Below the pieces are notes generated by a model. The model was not told the origin of the DNA and searched no databases. It saw nothing but the letters and a program-made list of their open reading frames with translations. Source: Thermoanaerobaculia bacterium (lineage in GTDB: Bacteria > Acidobacteriota > Thermoanaerobaculia > UBA5066). From it: a DNA stretch of 58,389 bases. The translations under genes were made by a program, and so were the position numbers. Positions 8,399-17,132 of the stretch are shown in pieces; position 1 is the stretch's first letter; each line of letters starts with the position of its first letter. The stretch lies in assembly GCA_022071945.1 (NCBI GenBank), contig JAJVIN010000033.1, positions 1 to 58,389 of the forward strand. The letters are read 5' to 3'.

Positions 8399-8432
8399 GA
8401 GCGTCCCACTCTGGAGTCTGGTCTCCAGAAAG

Positions 8433-8632
8433 CCCTCTCCCTCAGGGAGAAAGCCTGGAGTCTCTACATTTTGGTGTCGCCAGGTCCGTGCCTCCCCTTA
8501 CGAAGGGGAGGCAGGCGCGAGAGCGCCGGAGGGGTCCGCGGAGGTACCTCGGATGGCTCGGGCCGACCAACAAGAACCGGCGCTGACCCCTCCCGGGCCT
8601 GACGGCCCGGCCTCCCCTTCGTAAGGGGAGGC
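8433..8632 (+). repeat. Composite intergenic palindromic repeat, copy C (long form)
   Basis: The 143-bp core (8490-8632) is bounded by two copies of the GCCTCCCCTT/AAGGGGAGGC palindrome. A left extension at 8433-8489 includes a CTCCCTCAGGGAG hairpin and CTGGAGTCTCTACATTTTGG. The long form is nearly identical to copy D at 22664-22864 over all 200 bp. It occupies most of the 8399-8737 gap between oxyR and the DinB-like gene; the remaining 100 bp has a small CCCCGGCTGCCCGGGG hairpin and no gene. Confidence 0.9.
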
Positions 8633-8737
8633 GGCCGGGAACGGATGTCCCCGGCTGCCCGGGGATGAATCCCCGGCCCTCTCGCTGAGGCAGAGGGCAT
8701 TCTGGGGTATGGTCTGCAGAAAAAAGGAGCACACGGA

Positions 8738-9349
8738 ATGAAACGGAACTGGACAGCTCTCGCTCTGACCCTTCTCGCCGCGCCTCTTTTCGCCCAGGCC
8801 CCCGCGGCCGCTCAGGCGGCCCCCGCCGCGGCGGCGCCCGCGCTGGGACCCGCGATGACGGGTCTGAAGATGCCCTACATGCGCATCAAGGACATCCTCG
8901 TCCGCGCCGCCGAGAAGATGCCGGAGGAGAGCTACGGCTTCAAGCCGAGCCCCGAGGTCAAGACGTTTGGCGAGTTCGTGGGCCACGTCGCCGATGCCAG
9001 CGCCATGATTTGCGGCATGGCCCTCGGTGAGGACGCCAAGCCGGGGGACAACGAGAAGACCAAGACGGCAAAGGCTGATCTCGTCAAGGCGCTGAAGGAC
9101 TCCTACGGCGTCTGCGACAAGGCGTTTGCGCAGTCCGATGCGGAACTCGCCAAGCCGCTGAAGATCTTCGGAATGGAGACGAACCGGTTCGCCGCCATCG
9201 GTCTCGCGCTCGGTCACAACTGGGAGCACTACGGCAACATGGTGACGTACATGCGGATTCGGGGAATCGTGCCCCCGTCGAGCGAGCCGCGTCCCGCCGC
9301 GCCGCCGGCGGCGAGCCCGGCCGCCGCTCCGGCGGCCCCCAAGAAGTAG
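8738..9349 (+). CDS. Secreted DinB-like four-helix protein
   Basis: This 203-residue protein has a cleavable Sec signal (residues 1-19, ending LFAQA) and an Ala/Pro linker. A DinB/YfiT-like helical bundle (about 40-175) contains His residues in FGEFVGHVADAS and LGHNWEHYGNM that fit the metal-binding triad of the superfamily. The tail is Pro/Ala-rich. DinB-like proteins include thiol transferases and many of unknown function, so the activity is not predicted. AAGGAG lies 9 bases before the ATG. Confidence 0.8.
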   Translation: MKRNWTALALTLLAAPLFAQAPAAAQAAPAAAAPALGPAMTGLKMPYMRIKDILVRAAEKMPEESYGFKPSPEVKTFGEFVGHVADASAMICGMALGEDAKPGDNEKTKTAKADLVKALKDSYGVCDKAFAQSDAELAKPLKIFGMETNRFAAIGLALGHNWEHYGNMVTYMRIRGIVPPSSEPRPAAPPAASPAAAPAAPKK

Positions 9350-9363
9350 CCCTCATCCCCCAA

Positions 9364-9450
9364 CCCCTTCTCCCGCGAGTGCGGGAGAAGGGGCGCTGTA
9401 GTGCCGTTCGTCGTCCATGGGACGCCTTCTCCCACGAGTGCCGGAGAAGG
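9364..9450. repeat. Two tandem hairpins after the DinB-like gene
   Basis: A perfect 13-bp stem, CCCCTTCTCCCGC with loop GAGT, occupies 9364-9393. A diverged second copy with the same GAGT loop (CCTTCTCCCAC/GCCGGAGAAGG) occupies 9425-9450. No T run follows, so these look like dispersed hairpin repeats rather than classic intrinsic terminators. They fill the gap before the S9-type hydrolase. Confidence 0.6.
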
Positions 9451-9523
9451 GGAGCCCGGACAATGTCGGCATGGCGGGGCTAGACTGACTCCCGGGAAGG
9501 CTCTCCTCTCCCGGGAGGTCACG

Positions 9524-10549
9524 ATGCGTCGTCTGGCAGGTCTCGTCGCCCTACTGGTTCTTGCGGCTCCGTTGCTCGCGGGCGACGAGAAGAGCCTCGA
9601 GTCCCGGATCAAGGAGCTGGAATCGGACGTCGAGAAGCTCTCGTTTCAGCTCGACCAGGTGCGGAAGTCTACCGACGATGTTCTCTGGTTCCTGCGGATG
9701 AGCGACGCCGCCGAGGTGGACAAGGTTGCCCTGACGGGGCCGGGGAATCCGCGAGGCACCGAGCGCTACGGGATAGCCAACGACCGGCATCCGTTCCGCA
9801 TCTACCAGTACGTCTTCGTCCCACTGAAGCTGGACAAGTCGAAGAAGCACCCGGTCGTGATCCTGCCTCACGGGGGCGTTCACGGGGATTTCGGCACCTA
9901 CCACGTTCACATCGTGAAGGAGATGCTGGCGAAGGGCTGGATCGTCCTGGCTCCCGAGTACCGCGGGTCGACGGGCTATGGAAAAGACTTCAACAAGGCC
10001 ATCGACTATGGCGGGCTCGAGATCGACGACGTCATCGCGTGCCGCGACTGGGCGATCGAACAGCTCCCCTTCGCCGACGGGAGCCGCGTGGCGATCGCGG
10101 GCTGGAGCCACGGCGGGCTGATCGCGCTCCTTTCGGTGCTCCATCACCCGGAGAAGTTCAAGGTTGCCTACGCGGGGGTTCCGGTGACCGACCTCGTCGC
10201 CCGGCTCGGTTATCACGAGCAATCGTACGAGGACGAGTTCGCCGCGAAGAACCACATCGGAAAGAAGGTCGTCGAGGATGTCGATGAGTACCGAAAGAGG
10301 AGTCCGGTCTTTCACGCGGCGAAGCTGAAGACGCCGCTCCTCGTCCATGCCACGACGAACGACCGGGACGTCCACGTGCTGGAGACGGAGAACCTCGTCG
10401 CCGCCCTGAAGGCGGCCGACCGGCGATTCGAATACAAGATCTACAAGGACGCGCCCGGCGGTCACGGCTTCAACCGGATCGACACCCTCCTCGCTCGGGA
10501 ATCTCGAAGGGAGATCTGGGCGTTTCTCGAGAAGCACCTGGGAAAGTAG
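9524..10549 (+). CDS. Secreted S9-type alpha/beta hydrolase (prolyl oligopeptidase-like)
   Basis: This 341-residue protein has a Sec signal (MRRLAGLVALLVLAAPLLAG), a short coiled coil (about 20-55) and then a peptidase S9-type alpha/beta hydrolase domain. The nucleophile is in GWSHGG, the acid probably in TTNDRDVH and the base in GGHGFNR. S9 domains usually carry a beta-propeller, and here only the catalytic part is present, so an esterase or dipeptidyl hydrolase is equally possible. GGGAGG precedes the ATG by 6 bases, which favours this start over a longer frame through the upstream hairpins. Confidence 0.82.
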   Translation: MRRLAGLVALLVLAAPLLAGDEKSLESRIKELESDVEKLSFQLDQVRKSTDDVLWFLRMSDAAEVDKVALTGPGNPRGTERYGIANDRHPFRIYQYVFVPLKLDKSKKHPVVILPHGGVHGDFGTYHVHIVKEMLAKGWIVLAPEYRGSTGYGKDFNKAIDYGGLEIDDVIACRDWAIEQLPFADGSRVAIAGWSHGGLIALLSVLHHPEKFKVAYAGVPVTDLVARLGYHEQSYEDEFAAKNHIGKKVVEDVDEYRKRSPVFHAAKLKTPLLVHATTNDRDVHVLETENLVAALKAADRRFEYKIYKDAPGGHGFNRIDTLLARESRREIWAFLEKHLGK

Positions 10550-10642
10550 TCGCTCCCCTGTCCGCATGAGGGCAAAGGAGGGCAGGAATCAGGCTTTCCG
10601 TGGACAATAGAACGAACGAGTCGTTTGGAGGCCAACAGAAGA

Positions 10643-13600
10643 ATGCCTGCTGACCGGGAACCGGGAGGACTGAAAGGTCTTTCGGCCGAGGAGCTGAGGG
10701 CGCTCGTGTCGGAGCTCTCCGCCTCGGAGGAGCGGCTTCGAAGAGAGAACCAGCTCCTTACCGCGTGGAAGGAATCGGCGGGCGGGCTTCTCGGGTCGGC
10801 GCCCGTCGGATACCTGGCCCTCGACCAGAACTCGTGGATCCAGGACGCGAATGCGGCGGCGGCCGATCTCCTCGGCCTGGAAAAGCGCGACCTCGTCGGC
10901 CGGGCGTTCACATTGTTCCTCGCGCCGGAGTCCCGGGGGCCGTTCCTGGAATTCCACGGGAACGCCGTCCAGGGCAGGCTCGCGCTGGGGCTCCAGAGCC
11001 GCAACGGAAGGAAGGTCAAGAGCCTTCTGGAATCCGGGCCCGCCCTGCCGAGCCCGGAGCGGGTACGGACCTACTGGATTTCGGCGGTGCCCGACTCCGC
11101 CCCTTCCAGTCTCGTCGGGCAGAGCGCCGGTGTCAGCGAGGAACAGTACGGATTCCTGGCGTCGAACACGAGTGTGGGCGTGATCCGGACGGACCTCGAC
11201 TTCCGGATCCTCTTCGCCAACCGGGCCGCCGCGCGGCTGGCGGGCTACGCCACTCCCGAGGAGTTCCGATCCGGGAGCAGTCAAGGCTTCCATGCGGATC
11301 CTGGCGACCGGGAGAGGCTCGTCTCGGAGCTCCTGAAGAATGGCGCTGTTCGAGGCCGGGAGATCCGCTCGGTTCGTAAGGACGGGACGAGCTACTGGGT
11401 TTCCTTCAGCGCCGTCCTGGTTCGGGACAACGACGGGAAGCCCGAGTCGCTGCTGGCCTTCGTGCGAGACATCTCGGAGTCCAAGCAGGCCGAGGAGGAG
11501 CTCCGGAGAAGCGAGAGCAATTTCAGGGAGGCGATCGAGGGTCTGCCCGTACCGATCGCGCTCGCCACGTCCGAGGGCCGCGTGCTGCACCTCAACCGGG
11601 CCTTCCTCGAGACTTATGGCTACACGATCGCGGACATTCCGACGATCGCTCACTGGTCCCCGATGGCCCATCCGGACCCCGTGTATCGAGAAGAGAGCGT
11701 GCGGACCTGGAATGAGGATGTGGCCGCCGCGCTCGTCAGTGGCCGGTCCACTCCCCCTCGCGAGTACGCGGTCCGGTGCAAGAACGGCGGGGAAAAGGCC
11801 GTCGTCATCTCGCTCCGGCCAGCCGGGGGGCTCCTGATCGGGGCCTTCGAGGACATCACGGAGCGAAAGCGGGCCGAGGGCGATCTCCGAAGGTCGGAGG
11901 AGAGGTTCGCGAAGGCCTTCCACGGGGCCGCGGTCGCGCTGACGCTGTCGAGAAGAGAGCACGGGACCTTCCTCGAGGTGAACGAGCGCTTCGCGGAGCT
12001 TCTCGGGTACAGCCGGGACGAGATCGTCGGCCGCACCTCGGTCGAGATTGGGGTCTACAGGGAACCCGCGGAAAGGGCAGCGGTCGTTCAGCGAATGACG
12101 GCCGAGGGATCGGTGCGCGACCACGAGGTCACGATCCGGACGAAGTCGGGGCTCTCCCGGCGCATCCTGCTCTCCATGGCTCCGATCGAGATCGGGTCCG
12201 AACCCTGCATCCTGGCGAGCTTCCTGGACGTGACGGAGCTCAAGCGCGCCGAGGAAGATCTCATGCGCGTGAACGCCGAGCTGACGTCGGCCGTCGCGCA
12301 GGCCCGCGAAATGGCCTCTCGGGCCAAGCGGGCCGATCGGGCCAAGAGCGAGTTCCTGGCACGGATGAGCCACGAGATCCGCACCCCGATGAACGGCGTG
12401 GTTGCCATGACGAGCGTCCTTCTGGCCTCGGATCTCCTCCCGGAGCAAAGACGGTGTGTCGAGGTCATCCGGACGAGCAGCGAGGCCCTCCTCGACGTCA
12501 TCAGCGACATTCTCGACTTCTCGAAGATCGAGGCGAGAAAGCTCGATCTGACATCCAACACGTTCGACCTGAGGGCGGTCGTCCAGGACGTGTGCGACAT
12601 GCTGGGAGCGCGGGCGGCGGAAAAGAACATCGACCTTTCCGCCGGGATCGACTCGTCCGCCCCGGTTTTCCTCATCGGGGATGACGGACGGCTGCGCCAG
12701 ATTCTGGCGAACCTCTGTGGCAACGCCGTCAAGTTCACCGCCGAGGGGTCCGTCGGCATCCGAGTCACCCTCGACTCGGAAACCGCTTCAGACGCGACCC
12801 TTCGCTTCTCGGTCCGCGACTCAGGAATCGGCATTCCCGAGGACAAGCTCCCGATGCTCTTTCTCCCTTTCAGTCAGGTGGACGGATCCGCGTCTCGCAA
12901 GTTCGGAGGGACGGGTCTGGGACTCGCGATCTCCAAGCAGCTCGTCGAGATGATGAACGGCGAGATCGGAGTCGAAAGTCAGGAGGGAAAGGGGTCCACG
13001 TTCTGGTTCACAGCCGTGCTCCAGAAACAGTCCATGGCGCGAAGAGCGCCTCCTGCGGACGGGGAGGGCATGCCGCGGGAATCCGGGCAGGACGGGACGC
13101 CCCTGCCCACCGTCCCGCCCGAGACGCCGGCTTCTGCGGGACTCCTCCTGAGGTCGCGCGTCCCGACCCCGATCTCGCTGCCCAACCCGGCTCTCTTCCA
13201 TCGAGAGCCCTCGGCCGCCGGAGCCGTCCACGCCGCGGCGAGCAGCGCCCGGCTTCCCGTCCGGATCCTCGTCGCCGAAGACAACCTCATCAACCAGGAG
13301 GCCGCTCTGGCGATCCTGTCGAGACTGGGCATCGACGCCGACACCGTTCCCAACGGTCAGGGAGCCATCGAGGCCCTCACCGCCCACCGCTACGACCTCG
13401 TCTTCATGGACTGCGAGATGCCGGGGATGAGCGGGTTCGAAGCCGCCACCCTCATCCGGAAGGGAGAGGAGTCGAACGGCGGCCGAAAAGTGCCCATCGT
13501 CGCGATGACGGCTCACGCGATGAGGGGCGACCGCGAGCGGTGCCTGGCCTCGGGAATGAGCGATTACCTCGCCAAGCCCGTTCGGCTCGAGGATGTGGCG

Positions 13601-14020
13601 GCCGTTCTCGAGCGGTGGCTCGGGATCACGTGGCCTTCGTTTGTCCCGGGCGTCCCGGAGAACGCGGACCCTTCCACCGAACCCGGAGAGCCCGTGCTCG
13701 ACAGGCAAGTCCTCTATCGCCTCGTCGGGGGCGATGCCGTCTTCAGGGGACGCATCATCAGACGGTTCCTCGCCGACATGCCCGCCAGGGTCGAGGAACT
13801 CCGCGCCGCCATCGCGGACAAGGACGGCGAAAGGGCCGGCAGACTCGCGCACCGGGTCAAGGGAATCGCGGCGACCGTGGGCGGGATCTCGGTCCAGAAA
13901 CTGGCTGAGCAGATGGAGAAGCTCGCCGATCAGAGGCAGCTCGCCCCGCTCTCGTCCCTCCTGGCGAGGCTGGAGACCGAGGTCGAGGACCTGGGCAACG
14001 CCCTCTCGCGAGAGCTCTGA
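10643..14020 (+). CDS. Soluble four-PAS hybrid histidine kinase with receiver and Hpt domains
   Basis: This is a 1125-residue phosphorelay protein without membrane segments. After a short coiled coil come four PAS domains (roughly 40-140, 165-290, 290-415 and 415-545), a coiled coil, HisKA with His577 in MSHEIRTPMNG, and an HATPase domain with the N, G1 (DSGIGIP) and G2 (GGTGLGLAIS) boxes. A receiver domain follows with Asp923 in VFMDCEMPG, then an Hpt domain with His1070 in LAHRVKG. All relay residues are intact, so it should pass phosphate His-Asp-His to an external regulator. No cognate regulator is adjacent. The ATG at 10643 has GGAGG 11 bases upstream; a TTG at 10625 is less likely. Confidence 0.92.
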   Translation: MPADREPGGLKGLSAEELRALVSELSASEERLRRENQLLTAWKESAGGLLGSAPVGYLALDQNSWIQDANAAAADLLGLEKRDLVGRAFTLFLAPESRGPFLEFHGNAVQGRLALGLQSRNGRKVKSLLESGPALPSPERVRTYWISAVPDSAPSSLVGQSAGVSEEQYGFLASNTSVGVIRTDLDFRILFANRAAARLAGYATPEEFRSGSSQGFHADPGDRERLVSELLKNGAVRGREIRSVRKDGTSYWVSFSAVLVRDNDGKPESLLAFVRDISESKQAEEELRRSESNFREAIEGLPVPIALATSEGRVLHLNRAFLETYGYTIADIPTIAHWSPMAHPDPVYREESVRTWNEDVAAALVSGRSTPPREYAVRCKNGGEKAVVISLRPAGGLLIGAFEDITERKRAEGDLRRSEERFAKAFHGAAVALTLSRREHGTFLEVNERFAELLGYSRDEIVGRTSVEIGVYREPAERAAVVQRMTAEGSVRDHEVTIRTKSGLSRRILLSMAPIEIGSEPCILASFLDVTELKRAEEDLMRVNAELTSAVAQAREMASRAKRADRAKSEFLARMSHEIRTPMNGVVAMTSVLLASDLLPEQRRCVEVIRTSSEALLDVISDILDFSKIEARKLDLTSNTFDLRAVVQDVCDMLGARAAEKNIDLSAGIDSSAPVFLIGDDGRLRQILANLCGNAVKFTAEGSVGIRVTLDSETASDATLRFSVRDSGIGIPEDKLPMLFLPFSQVDGSASRKFGGTGLGLAISKQLVEMMNGEIGVESQEGKGSTFWFTAVLQKQSMARRAPPADGEGMPRESGQDGTPLPTVPPETPASAGLLLRSRVPTPISLPNPALFHREPSAAGAVHAAASSARLPVRILVAEDNLINQEAALAILSRLGIDADTVPNGQGAIEALTAHRYDLVFMDCEMPGMSGFEAATLIRKGEESNGGRKVPIVAMTAHAMRGDRERCLASGMSDYLAKPVRLEDVAAVLERWLGITWPSFVPGVPENADPSTEPGEPVLDRQVLYRLVGGDAVFRGRIIRRFLADMPARVEELRAAIADKDGERAGRLAHRVKGIAATVGGISVQKLAEQMEKLADQRQLAPLSSLLARLETEVEDLGNALSREL

Positions 14021-14164
14021 AAGAGAACCGCGCCTCTCACCGCTCACTCCCGACGGTCCTGAGTTGCTTGCCCAGACTGTACGGGAGGATTGACGTCCGG
14101 CGCGGGTGCCCCTAGGGTAGCGGGTGCCGGCCTCCACCCGAGGAACCGGCACGAGGAGCCCTTC

Positions 14165-16591
14165 ATGAGTCCGACCCGGATTCGCCCCGCCGCCCGCCCG
14201 TTGCTCATGCGCCTTTCCGCTGGCGTTCTCCTCACCCTGGTGTTCTTCCTGCCTGCCGGTGGTTTCGCCTCCGGGATTCCGGCCGGAACATCACTCGTGG
14301 CCGTGGAGGCGGCGGCCGGCATCCGGTCGCTCGATCTGCCGGTTTACGCGCACCTCACGGGCAGCGACGGCAAGGAATACGCCCTGTGCCTCGTACAGGC
14401 TTCGGAGGCGGGCAAGCCAGGCCGGACTCTCCTCGCCCGGGAGGCCGGCGGGAAGGAATACCTGATCGCCCTCGCAAGGCGCGCCGGAGCCCGGGAGGCG
14501 GCCCGGCGCCTTTTCGATGTCCTCTGGGACGACGGCCGGCACATCGTCCTGGCCGGGGCTCCCGGCCGTGCGGATGAGCTTTCCGCGATGGGCTTTGACA
14601 TCGACTGGCTTGCGGATTCCCCGATCGACGTGAAGACCGTCCCGGTGCCGCCGGCATCCGGCACACCGGCCTACGACGAGAGGGTCCAGGCCATCGTCGA
14701 CGCGATTCAGGCCCCGCAGATGGACACGATCCTGGCCGGGCTCTCAGGCGACAGCGCCGTGACGATCTCGGGGACGCCCTACACGATCACGACACGCAAC
14801 ACCCGGTCCGGGACGCCCATCCAGAAGGCGACCCAGTACGTCTTCGAGAGGCTGTCATCGCTCGGTCTTTCTGTCAGCTTCCATGACTGGACCTACAGCT
14901 CGACGTCGAACCGCAACGTCATCGCGGAGAAGGCCGGAACGACGCGGTCGAGCGAGATCGTGCTGATCACGGCTCACCTCGACGACATGCCCTCGAGCGG
15001 TCCGGCTCCCGGGGCGGACGACAACGGAAGCGGATCGGCGGCGGTGCTCAGGATCGCCGAGGTCCTCAACGCCCACACCTTCGAGCGGACGATCCGGTTC
15101 GTCCTTTTCACGGGAGAAGAACAGGGTCTCTACGGAAGCCGGGTCTATGCCAATCTGGTGTCGGCCAATCAGGAAAATGTCGTCGCCGTCCTCAACATGG
15201 ACATGATCGCCTGGGACGCCATCGGAGGACCGGTGGTGCAGATCCACACCCGGACCTCCGCAAGCGCGGGGTACACCGCCGACAAGGCCATCTTCGAACT
15301 CTTCGCGGCCGTCGTCAGCCAGTACGGTCTGTCGAGTGTCCTTCAGCCGTCGCTCGCCGCTGACGGCGAGAGTGCGAGCGACCACTCATCCTTCTGGGCG
15401 AAGGGCTACCCCGCTGTTCTCGCGATCGAGGATGACTACGCCGACTTCAATCCCTACTACCACACGTCCAACGACAAGCGGCAGAACACGAACCTCGCCT
15501 ACTTCACGGCCTTCACGAAGGCGGCGGCCGGTACCGCGGCTCTTCTCGGGCTTCCGCAGGCGGTGCCCTGCGCGCAACCCATCGTTCCCGTCCGCTTCGA
15601 GGCCGACGCCGGCGCGACGAGCCTGACGACGGGCGATCTGAACGGGATCATGGAACCCGGCGAGAAAGCTCTCTTCAATCCGTTCTGGATGCTGCCCGAA
15701 TCCTGCACCTCGCGGATGATCACGGGACAGATCACGAGCTTCGGGGGCCCTTCCGGTCAGACCTACACCATCTGGAAGCGGACGGCCGACTACGGCTACA
15801 TGACGCCCGGCGCTGCGGAGAGTCCCTTCGGGAAGTCCGGGGACGCCTATGTCCTGTCGGTCGGAAAGGGGTCGCGCCCGGCGACCCACTGGGACGCCAA
15901 CGTCGTGGAATTGCTCTCCACGGGCGAATCGAAATCCTGGACGGTTCACGTCGGCGGGAGCTTTCTCGACGTCCTGCCGGACAACTGGGCCTACCCGCAC
16001 GTCGAGAGACTCCTCCACAACGGGATCACGGCGGGGATTTCCGCCATCGAGTACTTGCCCCTCGGGACCGTCGACCGCCGGCAGATGGCGATGTTTCTGG
16101 CGCGCGCCATCGCGGGCGGCGAGGCCTCGGTCCCGGTGAGCGGGACGGCAAGAGGGGTGCCTTACGCGTGCACGGCGGGCGGCACATCGCTATTTGCCGA
16201 TGTCGCCCCGGAGGATCCTCACTGCAAGCACGTCCACTACATCTACGGCCGGCGGGTGACGGAAGGGTGCGATCCCGGCTCGCTGGCTTACTGTCCGCTG
16301 TCGCCGGTTTCCCGCTGGCAGATGGCGATGTTCATCTCCCGCGCCGTGGCGGGCGGCGACGAGCTCGTCCCGCTGGAGGATGCCGCCTACAGCTGTGATC
16401 CGGGCGCGCCCCGCCTCCACTTTGGCGACGTTTCAGCCTCGGATCCTTCCTGCCGCCACGTTCACTACCTCTGGAACCGAGGGACGGTTTCGGGGTGCAG
16501 CACCGAGCCTGCGCTTTTCTGTCCGTCGTCCTCGACGAACCGGTCAGAGATGGCGAAGTTCCTCTCGCTCGGTTTCGATCTGGGGCTCTGA
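14165..16591 (+). CDS. Exported M28 zinc aminopeptidase with SLH-like surface repeats
   Basis: This 808-residue protein has a signal sequence (about 1-38, LLTLVFFLPAGGFAS) and an M28 peptidase domain. Two-zinc ligands fit His271 (ITAHLDD), Asp285 (GADDNGSG), Glu319 with catalytic Glu318 (TGEEQG), Asp346 (NMDMIAWD) and His433 (YYHTSND). The C-terminal third carries three S-layer-homology-like repeats, each with an RxxMAxFLxRA helix (DRRQMAMFLARA, SRWQMAMFISRA, NRSEMAKFLSLG) and paired cysteines. It probably acts on peptides at the cell surface. The giant S8 protease at 39-44 kb has the same kind of tail. GAGGAG lies 7 bases before the ATG. Confidence 0.88.
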   Translation: MSPTRIRPAARPLLMRLSAGVLLTLVFFLPAGGFASGIPAGTSLVAVEAAAGIRSLDLPVYAHLTGSDGKEYALCLVQASEAGKPGRTLLAREAGGKEYLIALARRAGAREAARRLFDVLWDDGRHIVLAGAPGRADELSAMGFDIDWLADSPIDVKTVPVPPASGTPAYDERVQAIVDAIQAPQMDTILAGLSGDSAVTISGTPYTITTRNTRSGTPIQKATQYVFERLSSLGLSVSFHDWTYSSTSNRNVIAEKAGTTRSSEIVLITAHLDDMPSSGPAPGADDNGSGSAAVLRIAEVLNAHTFERTIRFVLFTGEEQGLYGSRVYANLVSANQENVVAVLNMDMIAWDAIGGPVVQIHTRTSASAGYTADKAIFELFAAVVSQYGLSSVLQPSLAADGESASDHSSFWAKGYPAVLAIEDDYADFNPYYHTSNDKRQNTNLAYFTAFTKAAAGTAALLGLPQAVPCAQPIVPVRFEADAGATSLTTGDLNGIMEPGEKALFNPFWMLPESCTSRMITGQITSFGGPSGQTYTIWKRTADYGYMTPGAAESPFGKSGDAYVLSVGKGSRPATHWDANVVELLSTGESKSWTVHVGGSFLDVLPDNWAYPHVERLLHNGITAGISAIEYLPLGTVDRRQMAMFLARAIAGGEASVPVSGTARGVPYACTAGGTSLFADVAPEDPHCKHVHYIYGRRVTEGCDPGSLAYCPLSPVSRWQMAMFISRAVAGGDELVPLEDAAYSCDPGAPRLHFGDVSASDPSCRHVHYLWNRGTVSGCSTEPALFCPSSSTNRSEMAKFLSLGFDLGL

Positions 16592-16709
16592 GGGACCGAG
16601 CCCGACGATTCTCGACAGTCTCCGCGCTCGCGGCGTGAGCGGAGGCCGGGCCTGTCGAGAGGCGGGGAGCGCGGCCCCTCCGTCGCGTTCCCCCCATCCG
16701 CCTCCGCGT

Positions 16710-17063
16710 TCAGCCGACTTTTCGTTCGAGACGTGTCAGCCGGTCATCGAGCTGGTTCATCCGGGTCTGGCCAGCAGTCAACAGGCTGTCCCGGATGTCT
16801 TTCATGATGGCCGCGAGCGCGATGACCTCGGTGGTGAGACGCATTTCGACTTCCACGAGCCGGGAACTCATTCCCTCCACTCGCCCCTCGAGACTGGTCA
16901 GACGCTCGTTCGTCGTCGCCTCGAGGCGTTCGAGGCGATCATTTGTCCTGTCGAGGCGCTCGTTGGTCCGGGACAACTCGGTGTTCGTCCGTTCGGCCCT
17001 CGAGTTCAGCGCCTTCATCTCGCCCCAGATCAGCTTCAGCGTTTCGACGACCTCGTCGCTCAC
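16710..17063 (-). CDS. Small coiled-coil protein of unknown function
   Basis: About 117 residues are almost wholly helical, with heptad repeats of the form TNERLDRTNDRLERLE through the middle. There is no signal peptide or enzyme motif. It follows xdhC on the same strand by about 70 bp and may be the last gene of the mocA-xdhC transcript, though nothing ties it to molybdenum metabolism. A GTG at 17061-17063 gives a protein-like start (VSDEVVETLKLIW). The frame stays open to a GTG at 17129, but that extension looks non-coding. Confidence 0.6.
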   Translation of the reverse strand: MSDEVVETLKLIWGEMKALNSRAERTNTELSRTNERLDRTNDRLERLEATTNERLTSLEGRVEGMSSRLVEVEMRLTTEVIALAAIMKDIRDSLLTAGQTRMNQLDDRLTRLERKVG

Positions 17064-17132
17064 GGGAGCGATTCTATGACGATCGGATGGGCAGGCGCGC
17101 GCCTCAGTGCCGGTGAGGCCGCCAGCCACGAT

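Noticed and set aside
8433-8632. CRISPR-like or tRNA-like structure
   Set aside because: The palindromes are only two per element, with no regular spacers and no cas genes in the window; no tRNA cloverleaf can be drawn.
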